Assembly: GCA_033725935.1 (NCBI GenBank)
Contig: MU867095.1
Coordinates: 1-64,000 of the forward strand
DNA from: Cladorrhinum sp. PSN259
Lineage: Eukaryota; Ascomycota; Sordariomycetes; Sordariales; Podosporaceae
Direction: 5' to 3'
Length of the DNA: 64,000 bases
Numbering within the stretch: position 1 is the stretch's first letter; every line of letters starts with the position of its first letter. Below, in pieces: positions 45,390 through 56,600 of the stretch. Below the pieces are notes generated by a model. That model had not been told where the DNA came from, made no database searches, and saw only the letters and a program-made list of their open reading frames with translations. The translations under genes were made by a program, and so were the position numbers.

Positions 45390-46811
45390 CTACGATGACT
45401 CACAGACCTCCGCATGGACAACATCAGCAGTCGGGTTTGTCACCTCCGGCTCTCCGGCAAGACTTGCAGTTTCCTTCCCTTTATCGGACTCGGGAGGAGG
45501 AGCAGAAGAAGGGGTGATGTCTTGAGTCTGCTCGACCTTGGGCACCGCACCGAAACGACTATTGCCTTGATCAAAAATGGCATAGATCGATTTGAGGAAA
45601 GTGTCACCCAGAATATCAAACGGGTTCTGGCCGCGAGACTGAACACCGCCATACCAATTGTCATCATCGGCATCGGCGAGGATCAAGTCTTCCTTCTGGA
45701 TGACAAACTCCTTGTCACCAACAGCAACGCTGAATTCAGGAAGCTCATCCACCTTGGTGCTCTTGGGAATGATATAACCTTGGTATTTCTCGCTGTAGCT
45801 GGATCCCTTGATGCTCTTGTACAAGGTCTCACAAGCTTCGTCCGAGATCAGGGCAAGGGTCGTGCCGGTGTCAGCAATGGCCTTGTTGCCGGACAGAGTG
45901 ATCTTGTTACCGTTGACGGTGGCACTCTCGCTCTTGAACATCCAGAAGCCCTCCGAGTTGTCAATAGGGGCCCAAGAAATTTCTTCACCAGATTGCTTGA
46001 CGAGGTCTTGGTCAATCCAGCCAAAGGTGTAGTATGACTTGTCCTTGTCACGAGAGCTGTAAAAAGCAGTCGTGAACAGCTCGGCTTCCTTGGGAATATC
46101 CTCCTGCGTGATCATGTTGTCAACTGGCGTAGGTTGAGGGTCACGCGTACCCCAGCCTCTGTAGACAGTATTGATCTGCTTGAAAGCAAGGCCAAGAAGT
46201 CCACCAATCTTGCCCTGGCTGAACTGAGGGGAGATATGCTTCGCAACCTCAATAGCTTGATCCTTGATTGTGAGGCCGCCAATAGAGACGAGATCTGAGC
46301 CGACGAAACCGGAGGCCGAGCTGCCATCGCCATATTGGATCTTCCAGGACTTGCCGTCGAGGAGCTTGAATGTGGTTGAATTGTCGTTTTTGAAGATCTC
46401 AGGACGGACCCAGAGATCAGCGGAGCCTGTGTCAAAGTCGAGGAGGGCCTTCTGAGGAGGGCTGCCGATCTCAACCTCGCAGAGGTACTCCATGTCGCTG
46501 TTCTGATCCTCGGCGGGGACCTCATCGGGTTTCTCATCGGGTTTCTCATCGGTTTGCTGGCCAACGAGAGAAGTCCACAATGAATAGACAGCACCAACAG
46601 CGTACTTGCCGGAGAACCCATAGGAGTCCTTATTACGAGCGACACTATACGTGTAAGGGCCGGGCTTGGTGGGTTGGAAGCCATAGCGATTCATGGCCGA
46701 GAGGTAGTTGTTGGTTCCATGGCGGACGAACTTCATGTTCCGAATGGCCTTGACTTTGTGCAGGTCAAGCTCCGTGCGTAGCTTGAGTTGGGTTTGGAAA
46801 AGGTGTTCCAT
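45390..46811 (-). CDS. Pepsin-family aspartic protease without a visible signal peptide
   Basis: A single exon of 473 residues. Catalytic aspartates are D127 (DTGS) and D314 (DTGT), with flap tyrosine Y160 in QYGDGSS. The fold's hydrophobic-hydrophobic-Gly signature is seen as GGLLGLAF and FDILGDTFL. A pro-region like that of penicillopepsins is present (RNMKFVRHGTNNYLSAMNRYGF). A DEKP tandem repeat at 88 to 96 lies just before the mature part. Unusually, the N-terminus MEHLFQTQLKLRTELDLHK has no hydrophobic signal, and the leader upstream holds no plausible exon for one. The last 50 residues are a Pro/Glu/Ser tail outside the fold. Its location (cytosol or unconventional export) is unknown. 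Confidence 0.88.
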   Translation of the reverse strand: MEHLFQTQLKLRTELDLHKVKAIRNMKFVRHGTNNYLSAMNRYGFQPTKPGPYTYSVARNKDSYGFSGKYAVGAVYSLWTSLVGQQTDEKPDEKPDEVPAEDQNSDMEYLCEVEIGSPPQKALLDFDTGSADLWVRPEIFKNDNSTTFKLLDGKSWKIQYGDGSSASGFVGSDLVSIGGLTIKDQAIEVAKHISPQFSQGKIGGLLGLAFKQINTVYRGWGTRDPQPTPVDNMITQEDIPKEAELFTTAFYSSRDKDKSYYTFGWIDQDLVKQSGEEISWAPIDNSEGFWMFKSESATVNGNKITLSGNKAIADTGTTLALISDEACETLYKSIKGSSYSEKYQGYIIPKSTKVDELPEFSVAVGDKEFVIQKEDLILADADDDNWYGGVQSRGQNPFDILGDTFLKSIYAIFDQGNSRFGAVPKVEQTQDITPSSAPPPESDKGKETASLAGEPEVTNPTADVVHAEVCESS

Positions 46812-47947
46812 GATGACAGGTGTGCGTTGTTCGTTTTGAAGAGGTTGCTGGTTCTGATTGTTGCAGGCAATGAGAGATGTGTCTATTGATGGATGTAGAC
46901 GACTGGCCGATGGTCAAGAGGAAGAGAAAGGTAGAGAGAACCAGGCAGGTATCTACATTAAATTCTGGGGGTCAATGACGATTGGGTCATCTCGTCTCGT
47001 TGACGAGGAAAGAGCAAAGGTACACCCAACTTCACCGAATAAGACATATGATGACTGCTCCCAGTGGATCACTAGACCTCCTCATCTGCCCGGTGGAGGA
47101 AGGAACATCGGATCACAACAGGCAGACACGGCACCGATTTACCAAGTTCAACTCTTCATTTCAGGTCCTTTCGGCCGTTTGGGGAAGGCGAGCTTGAACT
47201 GCCTCTGGGCTTAGCAGGTGCTGATCCCATGACTGCAACGTTGACGATGAGCTGTTTGCTACGGCCGAGATAGCAGGTTGGACTGTGATAGGGGGTGCAG
47301 AGGACGACATCATCGTCACTGCCACTCCAAACCGGACATTGGGTAGGTACAACGTCGCCGTTGCTAAACAGCGGCCTGACAGCTCCTGTGTGACATTATG
47401 ATGAAGGTGGTGCCATTTTGACAACAACGGCAAAACCACCCATGTGATGGAAGTGGTTGGATGAATATGTAAGTAGATGCCGGCCGGCCGGTAGTTCTAA
47501 ATGTTGAAAGGGGGAAAGTACGCATCCAACGAAATCATGGACACCTTTTTTGTCATGCCATATTAACACGTCTTGATTCGATGTTATAGGTTTAGCCTTG
47601 ATCAATTTGTCAAATGGACTGAGCCAACTTGATATCTTTTGTGCTGTCTCTAAGTTTGCATTGTCTGGCAGTGCGATGGTGGATTAAAGTGCTGTCACGT
47701 CACGGAAAAAAAGAGGACAGGGGTTTCGCGTTCAGACCCCAGCCATTAACACGAACGCGTCCCTTAGCGCGTCTGCCCCACCATATCAATCCTCTAATTA
47801 TCACCCTTGCTACCCAGACCATGTTTCTTGACCACACCTCTCTCCACCCATTGACTTGATTTCTTTTGAGTAAACATATGTTTTCGAGAAGCACTTAGGA
47901 TATCCTTTGAGAACGACTCTCAAGATACCTCACTTATCACTTATATA
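46812..47947. other. Divergent promoter region protease / MRC1
   Basis: About 1.1 kb. It contains a small GC palindrome (CCGGCCGGCCGG) at about 47481 to 47492. Short frames only. Confidence 0.55.
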
Positions 47948-50900
47948 ATGGCGTCGTCTCCCGCTTCGCGTCGCTCTGCCAGCGCGACACCTTCCCCAGC
48001 GCGTATAAGTAAGACCAACCGATTCTTGACCATGGCAGAGAGCAGCGACGAGGAGGGTACAGAGATCCTTCGCCCACGCGGAAAAATGGCCGCCAGAATG
48101 CAAGTACGCGGAAACACGCGTCCAGAATCAGAATCAGAAGCCGAAGTTCAAGTCGACGGCGAGAAGGAAGACGGAGATTCTCAGCCAACGAGTGCCCAGG
48201 GCGAAAACAATGACCAAGACGATGAAGAGGAGGACGAACTCATAAGGCCTCGCCCAAGAAAGCTTACAGTCCGCCGACAACGCAGCACGACCCCAGAATC
48301 AGCAACAGAAGAACCGGCAGCACCACCACCAGCAAAGAATGCGCCCGCGTCGCCAGGACTCTTTGTCTCACCTTCAAAACCAATAGAAACAGGTGTCGAC
48401 GATGACGAAGACGAAGACATGCCAGCCTTGACCTCCCTGGTAAAAAACCCACGGTATATGGCTTTAATCGAGGAGAAGCGAAAAGAACGCCTCGCCCGCG
48501 AAGCGGAAGAAGCTCGCAAGAAGGCTGAGCGCCAACAAGCAATGGCCCATGACAACATGCTCATTGATGAAGAAGAGGATGACGAAAATATTACTGACGA
48601 CGAGGGCGGGAGGAAGCTCACTCAGGAGGCTTCCAACTCGCGCCCAGCACGCAAGGCTAGCAAAAAGGCACTTGAGGAAATGAACCGTGAAACACAGCGC
48701 ATGACGCGAAACTTGCAACTTGCCCACGAGGCCAGAGTCAAAAAGAAGCTTAGCAAGGCGAGTTTATTTGAGCGCTTCAACTTCAAGCCTCAGGGCGCTG
48801 TTACCAACGAGGCTCCTCAGCAGCTGCCAGTGCCAGCAATCTCCAGCAGGGCAGCAACTCCGGCCTCAGTCCTACAGAGCGATACCGAGTTGAAGGATAG
48901 AGAGACACCTCCTAGCTCCCCTCCTGTTGTTGAAGCCGAGAAAGCTGCTCCGGCGCCCCGGATCATCGCCGAAGAGGATGAAGATCTTCCTACCCTCGAA
49001 AAACTCGCGGACGGGGCCACTGCCCAAAAGAAGCTCGACAAGGGCAAGGCCAAAGCCACTGAGGCTGACTTCGCGGCCGAGGACAAGGCCAACGGGAAGC
49101 TTCCTCGAGTGAAACGCAACCTTCGTGTCAAGTTCCCTGGTCCCCCTGTTCAAGCAAACGCAGCCATGATGACCCTGGACGATGATGATGACCTGGAAAT
49201 CGCCAAACCCACTCGCTCTTCCAAAATCGACGCCATCTTTGCCCGCATCAACCCCAACCTCAAGAAAGAATCCCATGCCCTTTCGAATCTCCGCAAGCTT
49301 GCCATGCTTGACGACCCAGAGAAGAAGGCTGGTCCCGTTCCAACAAAGACCAGGCAAAGGTCAGCTGAGCAGAAGCCTGCCATGACTGTAGGTGAGCTGC
49401 AGGTGACTTTGCTTCAAAAAGCAAAGGTGCAGGCCAAATTGGAGCGTGATAGGCATCTGGAGATGTTGAAGGCCAAAGGCGTTCACATCCAAACTGCCGA
49501 GGAGCGAGAGAATGAGATGCAACAGGTTGATGACATCGTTGCCAGGGCGAGGAAGGAGGCTGAGGAGATCATGGATAGGGAGAGGGCTGCGGCCAAGAAG
49601 GAGAGAAAAGAAAATGGGGAAGATCCGTTGGACTGGGATGACAGCGATTATGACGGCGAGAGTCTTAATGAGGAGGAGGGTGAAGAGGAGGCCGAACTCG
49701 AGTTGTCTGGAAGTGAGGATGAGGAGGAGGGGAAAGAACTGGAGGGAGGGAAGTTGGTCGATGATACCGCTGAGGATGCCGAAGAGTCTGCCGATGAAGA
49801 TCCTGGCGAGGAAGACGGCGGTGCTCCCCTCTCCGACGACGATGATGACCTTCCTACCATGAACCAGCCTCGTCGCAAGGCCAGGGTCACTACTGTTATT
49901 CTTTCTGATGACGAGGATGGCAATGAGCCTATTGTCAAGGCGACGCCTAGACATAAGGCCACTGCTGCCATGTCGCCATCGGCTCAAAAGTCTGATTCTC
50001 CAGTCATCCCTACCTCAGTCTTGCGCTCTGCCACCAAGACGTTTATTCCGGGCCTCCCCGTCCCTCTCGCCGGACCTGCTGGTCTTGGTCTTACCCAGAT
50101 CTTCCAAGGCACCATGGACGAGAGCGAGATGGGCTCACCTCTTCCCACACCGTCGCAGCCGAGACCGACATTCGATCCCGATGCATTCCCGGATTCCAAC
50201 TTCTCCCAGACTGCTAGAGAAGACACTGAGGACATGATCCTCAACTCGCAGCCCAACGTGACCCAAAATCCCGAAACTCAGGGCATTCAGATTCGCTTTT
50301 CACAGTCCCAGGTGCACGGGTTCGACTCAATGCTCCGAGATAACTTTGACGCAACCCAGGATTCTGAGCTGCTTGAGCCTACCCAGGATTCTGGATTCAA
50401 GAACTACACGCCTCTCAAGGAGAAGTTTGTCATCGCTCCGTCTTCTACCGTGCAGACACTTCCAGCCGATGCTAGCCAGGTTGCAGAGTCTCCTTTGATT
50501 AGACGGACTAGCAAACTGCGGCGGAGAGCCGAGATGGCCGTATCTGACTCGGAGGATGAGCCGGCGGAGGAAGATGAATTTGGTTTTGGAACTATCCCCA
50601 ACTCCAACAATGCTTTCACAGCCATGAAAGAGGCTGCTCGTAAGGAAAAGGAGCGCAAGAGGAAGGAAGCTTTTGACAAGAAAAAGAGCAAAGCCCGCGA
50701 GATGGTTCAGGAGCAGGCCGAGGAGTCCGAGGACGAGTACGCCGGTCTTGGCGGTGCTGATGGGGAGGACAGTAACGACGAGGCCAATGAGTCTGACAAA
50801 GAGATGATTGACGATGAAACCAAGGACACCTCGGTGGATGAGCGAAAGTTGGCCGCCTTCTATGCCGATAAGGAACGGGCGTCCGACGAAAAGCAGGTGG

Positions 50901-51979
50901 AGAAGCTGTTCCACGATATAACGACGGGGATGCTTCGCCGTAAACGTGCTGGCAACTGGGATGATCTCTCCGACTCCGACGACGGCGGCGAGGCTCGTCG
51001 CCGGATGAAGCGTCGACAGTTTGCCAAGATGCAGCGCGCCCTCTTCGCGGACGAGCGCATCAGCAAGGTCGCTGAAAACCCCAGAAACCAAGCCTTCCTT
51101 CGCACCATCGAGGACCACGGTTCAGACGACGACATGGACTTTATATTTGCTCCTCCTCCTCCCGCACCAGGTATGGAAAGTCAAGACTCTCAGTCCTCCG
51201 CATCCAAGGACGCAGTAGCAGCAGCAGTCATCATCCCCAATAGCCAGCCCGCCGCCGACCAAACCACCAATACTACTCATATGACCAGCAAGAATCCCCG
51301 CCGCACCGGCATCTCGACTAAGAAACCATCCAACCTAGGCGAAATAAGGGAATCACTTTCTAACCTCCTAGACGAACCATCTTATAACTCCTCCTCTGTA
51401 ATCCCCGCCACAGAACTCGGTTCAGACTCCGAAGAGGAACAAGAGCAAGAAGAAGAAACTGTCCCCTCATCCAACTCCTCAAACAAGGAAAACTCCAACC
51501 CCCGCCGTAGCCGTAGTAGCCGTGCTGCTCAATCCTCCCAAATCATCGACCGCATCTCCCTCAAGCGACAATCCTCTTCCACGCTCTCTCTCTCTACCTC
51601 TGCGTCCACAAAGCTGGCATTCACATCGACGACAATCGACAAGCAGGGTTTCAAAATCCCCGCTTTACTCCGCCGCGCTACGACGAACTCTTCTTCTGCT
51701 TCGTTATCGCTCTCCGGCGGCGGCTCTGTATCATCTACGGGCGTGACTACTTCCAACGGACCAAGCAGAGGAGGTCTAGGAAAACAAGACGACGGAATGA
51801 AGATCAAGAAGTCGGCGGGCAAGAAGTCGGGCGTTAGTTATCTTGCTAGGGGTAACGAACGGCAGGCCGCGCTGGCGGAGACCGAGAAGAGGAGGGAGGA
51901 GAAGAAGTTCAAGGGCCTAATGAGCGAGGGGAGGTCAAAGGTTGTTAAAGGGTTGTTGGGGGGTGGTAGGTTTGAGTGA
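47948..51979 (+). CDS. mrc1: MRC1/claspin replication checkpoint mediator
   Basis: A single exon of 1343 residues from ATG 47948 (MASSPASRRSASATPSPAR). The protein is highly charged. SQ/TQ motifs, targets of the Mec1/Rad3-type checkpoint kinases, cluster at about 750 to 830 (DSNFSQTARE, NVTQNPETQG, FSQSQ, NFDATQDSE, EPTQDSG). The MRC1 domain lies at about 870 to 1065 (EFGFGTIPNSNNAF, then AMKEAARKEKERKRKEAF, RKLAAFYADKERASDEKQV, FHDITTGMLRRKR). The tail is Ser-rich and ends in a basic segment. The protein travels with the replisome and passes the stalled-fork signal to Rad53/Cds1. Acidic runs (for example DEEEGKELEGG) flank the SQ cluster. Confidence 0.93.
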   Translation: MASSPASRRSASATPSPARISKTNRFLTMAESSDEEGTEILRPRGKMAARMQVRGNTRPESESEAEVQVDGEKEDGDSQPTSAQGENNDQDDEEEDELIRPRPRKLTVRRQRSTTPESATEEPAAPPPAKNAPASPGLFVSPSKPIETGVDDDEDEDMPALTSLVKNPRYMALIEEKRKERLAREAEEARKKAERQQAMAHDNMLIDEEEDDENITDDEGGRKLTQEASNSRPARKASKKALEEMNRETQRMTRNLQLAHEARVKKKLSKASLFERFNFKPQGAVTNEAPQQLPVPAISSRAATPASVLQSDTELKDRETPPSSPPVVEAEKAAPAPRIIAEEDEDLPTLEKLADGATAQKKLDKGKAKATEADFAAEDKANGKLPRVKRNLRVKFPGPPVQANAAMMTLDDDDDLEIAKPTRSSKIDAIFARINPNLKKESHALSNLRKLAMLDDPEKKAGPVPTKTRQRSAEQKPAMTVGELQVTLLQKAKVQAKLERDRHLEMLKAKGVHIQTAEERENEMQQVDDIVARARKEAEEIMDRERAAAKKERKENGEDPLDWDDSDYDGESLNEEEGEEEAELELSGSEDEEEGKELEGGKLVDDTAEDAEESADEDPGEEDGGAPLSDDDDDLPTMNQPRRKARVTTVILSDDEDGNEPIVKATPRHKATAAMSPSAQKSDSPVIPTSVLRSATKTFIPGLPVPLAGPAGLGLTQIFQGTMDESEMGSPLPTPSQPRPTFDPDAFPDSNFSQTAREDTEDMILNSQPNVTQNPETQGIQIRFSQSQVHGFDSMLRDNFDATQDSELLEPTQDSGFKNYTPLKEKFVIAPSSTVQTLPADASQVAESPLIRRTSKLRRRAEMAVSDSEDEPAEEDEFGFGTIPNSNNAFTAMKEAARKEKERKRKEAFDKKKSKAREMVQEQAEESEDEYAGLGGADGEDSNDEANESDKEMIDDETKDTSVDERKLAAFYADKERASDEKQVEKLFHDITTGMLRRKRAGNWDDLSDSDDGGEARRRMKRRQFAKMQRALFADERISKVAENPRNQAFLRTIEDHGSDDDMDFIFAPPPPAPGMESQDSQSSASKDAVAAAVIIPNSQPAADQTTNTTHMTSKNPRRTGISTKKPSNLGEIRESLSNLLDEPSYNSSSVIPATELGSDSEEEQEQEEETVPSSNSSNKENSNPRRSRSSRAAQSSQIIDRISLKRQSSSTLSLSTSASTKLAFTSTTIDKQGFKIPALLRRATTNSSSASLSLSGGGSVSSTGVTTSNGPSRGGLGKQDDGMKIKKSAGKKSGVSYLARGNERQAALAETEKRREEKKFKGLMSEGRSKVVKGLLGGGRFE

Positions 51980-53618
51980 AGTGAGTGAAAAGAATAATCT
52001 GTGGTGTTTCCATTGGAACAGGGGTTTGGAATTTCTTGTATGTAATATTGAAATGAGGGAGGTTTTATTTGTTTGTTTGTTGGAATATGGCAAATTAAGC
52101 TGATTACGGAGTACTTAAGAGTGTAGGAAACTGAACTGGAATGGATTGTTGGTTTGGTTTGGGTTGGGTTTTTGTTTCTTTCTGTATTTCGGATTTTCAT
52201 TTTCAAGCAACCAACAACCAAAGCGGATTGCATTCTGCACTATACAGGACAAAGACTGGACAGGTCAGATTTCATAAACATCAGGAGGGTTCTTGCAAGA
52301 GTATTTAAATGGACACACGAAACTTATGTACTCTGCCGTCGATGGTGCTGCTGCAATTCAGTCGGTGAGTAATTATACAAACAAAGTCAAATGCCCACCC
52401 AGTATATCAAGTATTTCTTTCCTCACTTTCTTTTTTCTACGCAACGAACCACAATGTCAAGTATGTAGACTGCATTTCATCTCGTACAACTTCCAAGTTT
52501 CGACTGCTAGCTGACACTCCTTTCCATCCCTCCTGCGCCTCCGAAAAAGTTAAAGTACATATATCTCCAACAAAAGAAATATATTATATCTTGCGTCAAT
52601 GTGCTGACTGACGACAAAAAAGGTTACGGCAAGGTAGCTTGATCCTTCTAAGATTCTTTCTCTTTCTTTCGTATCGTTCCCTCATAACATCGTCATTTGA
52701 AAATGGATGTAATGCAATAAACCCACCAACCCCAATTGCGCGAATGCGCCCCTTTCAAAAAACAATCCGGATCCCGACCATGTCCGGCAAAACAGAAAAT
52801 AACTCTCAAAAAGGCAAATCCCAAATACTCCCCAGACATATACAATACATAGTCTATACAGATGTATGATTTTTGTTTTCCCCACCCATCGTACAAAACC
52901 ATCGCCAGAGAGAAAAGAGAAGAGCCAGGTCCCTCAGAGCTAATTATGAGCTCCTATGCACCACGACCCTCCCAATGCTGTGATTGCCAAGACCGAGATA
53001 AAATAAAAATAAAAAACAAATATGAAAACATGTGCGAAGACCTCGCGTGGTAGTAGTACCCCCATCCATGATGATGCTTGACCGTACAGAAGAAAACTCA
53101 AACGCATTTCCATAAAAGCTTCTCCACAGCCGCAAATGGGTATTGATGATAATTCCTGTATCCGCCGTTTTGGATGATGCTCCCTTTGTTGATTCCGAAC
53201 TCCAAGACCAAAGCCAATGCGGAATTAATGCCAAGGGTCCCAATAAGAAAGGGGAATAGACCGTTACAACAGCATTTTGGAGGGTGCTGGTGCCCCTGTC
53301 GTAAAATCTCGCAGGGTGTCGTAGAATTTTCTAGTAATTGCGAGTATATGCAGTAACATAAAAGGTAGACGTGCCGGTATCGTGTTGAATCGTGCAAAAA
53401 GCAAGCCGTCGTTTCCTGGCGCGGCAGTAGATGCTCATCCTGTTGTTGGATATCCAGCTTTCCTAGCTGACCAACTCAACATGCTTTAGACACACAAATG
53501 CTTCTTTCTGGGTTTAGTCACGCCAAATGGACGCCCCATATCCAGTATGTGAGGGATATACAGACACAGAGCATAGATTGATGCTCCAAGATTAGTGAGG
53601 ATGTCGAATGGTTTTGTG
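51980..53618. other. Convergent intergenic region MRC1/WEE1
   Basis: About 1.6 kb of two facing 3' UTRs and spacer, AT-rich in the centre. Short frames only; no gene is seen. Confidence 0.55.
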
Positions 53619-56600
53619 TCAAACATCGGTCATCTCGGTATCGCCGCTCATATCGGTGTCAAGAAGCTCCTCGACGGACGGTCCAACTTGAGGGCCCCAA
53701 TTCCCCTCAAATACGGTAGCCCCACAGAGGCGCCGGTCGGCAACCCAAGAAACCGGCGCTGACGCCAACAGTTGTTGTGCGGTTGGGCGATCAGCAGGAT
53801 CCGGTTGGATCATCCACTTAGTAATGTTGTCAAGGGAATGCGCGTCATTCACCTCCACCATGAAGCTCGGGGGATCCTTAAGTTCCGTTCGCTTTGGCGA
53901 GCCGAAGAGGTTGCTGGGGTCATGTGTTGGGGCTTCAAATGGGAACAGGGTAGAAACCTGAGCCTCCTGGGTAGGAGATGTTTGCTCGAGCGGAAGGCCG
54001 TCAGCATCCCGAATAATAGAGGCAGCCTCGGGGCATGTGAGACTCGGGACAGCCGATAAGTCGGCATTTCGAAGAGCTTGCCATATAGGCCCGTTCTCGG
54101 GTAGCTCGACGTTACAAGCGATCTCGAAAATTATGAGGCCAAGCGCAAAGATGTCGGCTGGCTTGTCGAACTGGCCGTGCAGGATTTCGGGGCTGATATA
54201 TTTGCGATCACCCTCACCTTCAATACCCTTGGGAGCAGGCCAAGTTGTCGCCATGCCAAAGTCAGCTATCTTGAGAGAGCCATCGAAGCTCACCAGAATA
54301 TTGTCGGGCTTGATGTCGAGGTGAATGTACCCGGCGTCATGGATCGCAGCCAAGCCCTCTGCAACCTCGAGCATGATTTTCCACACACGGAAATCGTCGA
54401 GCCGACCACCTTGACCCACTTCTTTGAGAAATCCATCTAAACTGCCCTCGCTGCAGAACTCAGTTTGGATATAAAGATGGCTGCTGTATTCCCAGCTGTC
54501 AATATACCGAACGACCCTGCTGGAGTGGCTCAGGTTCTGCAAAATGGAGACCTCCCGTAGCTTGGCAGTACGCTCCTTCATGCCATGCATAGCGACGCGA
54601 AGCTTCTTCACTGCGTAGACCTTTTCGGAAACAGGGGTGGAAGGAGTACGTGGAGTTGTCGAAAAGCCCATTATTGAATACGAACTGGGCGCAGAAGACT
54701 TGACCACCCGGTAGACCTTGGAGAACTCGCCTGACCCGATCAACTCGGACTTGTCAAAGCGCGCTACCAGTGACTCGTCAACGTCACTCGGTCCATGGCC
54801 ATTTTGCGGCGTGATGCTCATTCTACGTTCACCAAACCCAACGAAGATGGAGCGGTCCTGGGTTGTAGGAGTTGCCGGGGCCGGGATCGATCTGCCCAAT
54901 GGCTCCGAGCGGGGTTTGAACAGAGAACTAGAATCCGGGGGCGCCATGCTGGGCGTGGAGTCCCGCGGAGTATGAGGGGGCCGTCCCTTCATGTTCAGAG
55001 GGCTCCCTGGATTGGCAGGGTCAGTCATGCTATACTGGTTGGCTGCGTTGTTGACTGATGAAAAGAATAGCGGAGCCGTCCTCGACGGGGCCGGTGTCTT
55101 GAAGGGCATGGGATTTGTACGATTCCCACCAAGAGAAGGGTAAGAAATGCTCGGAAACGGCGAGCCCTTGGAGAAGGGGGTAGAAGGACGGACAAAGTCA
55201 TCGGACCAATCCTCTTCTCCCTCATCTTCATTGCTCGGCGCACCCGGCGGGGTGTCAGACTTACGATCAGTCCCAGGAACAGCCCCGCCGTTGGTCGAGC
55301 CAATGGTGGGAGCCGGAGTGTCAAAGCCGCGGAACGGATTTAACGGCGTCTGCGCAGGCTGAGCAGGTGTCGCAATGGACTTGAAAAAGATGTTCTTAGT
55401 AGGGGTAGGAGGTGGGAAGTCATCGTTCGAGGGAGCGAGATCGTCGCCATCGAGGCTCAGCAGGCTAGACTTCCTCGTATGACCAGCACGCACTTGCTGG
55501 AAGAACAGACTAGACTTGTCCTTCGAACCCCCAGACGAACCGAATGGGGTCGATGGGCTGCCGAATGACATGCGAGTCGACTTCCGACCGCCGCTGAACT
55601 GAGGTGGGTAGGTGGCCGAATTGTACTGCTTCTTGCAAGGAGTGTCCGGCATGGGGGCAATTCTAGCGCCAGGCTGTTTCTGAGGAGCAAACTCAGGGTT
55701 TCGATTCATCTTGGACACCAACCCTGTCGTCATAAATGCGGCGGCAAGCGGTTTCGCTTGCTTATAGTTGGGAGTTGCAACATTCTGCGAGTCGTTGGCC
55801 GGGCGTTGAGCTCCGGGTGGGAGCGACTTGGAAAAGTTTAGAGGGGGGCGCGATCTCTCGGTTTGGATAGGAAAATGGGTAGGAGAATCCTCAAGACTTG
55901 AGCCAGAGGATGACTGTGTTAATGAACGGGAGAGAGGGTGAGGCTGGCCGGGCTGGCGTGCTTGAAGAGGATGTACTGATGGGTTCGGGAGAGGCGACTG
56001 GTTGTTGAATGGACTTGCCCGATCCTCAGGAGGCAGGTATTGATCAAGGGACAAACGAGGTCTATTCCTATTCCCGAGTGGTGTAGTTGCATCTGCAGTG
56101 ATCTGCGCACCCTGCTTCTCGCCGATCCGCTTTCCCCAAGATGAGCGAGTCTCTCCATGACGCTGCTGAAGAGTGCTCTTCCGCAAAGAACACGCTCGCT
56201 TGGCCACGACAGCTGATGGACTTGGCGGTGCCAAGGGGTCGCGAAAAGGCGATGCAGCAAATCCGGTTAGTTGATATTCATGGCTTGCATCTTCGTGAAT
56301 ATCGAAACCTGGATGTTGCTGTTGCGCGACAGGGGTCTGGTTGAAAATGTTCAAGTCGCCTTCGGAATTGGAAATGCCGTGGAGACTTCGTCGCTTTGCG
56401 ACCGGGCTCCCAAAACTGGGTTGCCCAAGGCTCATGGTCGCGTCGCTCCGCTTGAGGGGGCTCACTGAAATCGCTGGGAACGGGCTGCTGTTATTGTTGA
56501 TGCTGTCAATATATTCGGTGAAGCTGGTTTTCGAGGATCCAGAAACGTCGAGGTGCATTGAGTGACGCGACGGCTTCTCGAGGTTGCGACGCGACGCGGG

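Noticed and set aside
47481..47492. GC palindrome CCGGCCGGCCGG
   Set aside because: Short simple alternation that needs no special explanation.
50327..51118. 263-codon frame antisense to MRC1
   Set aside because: A shadow frame within an intact, clearly coding exon.
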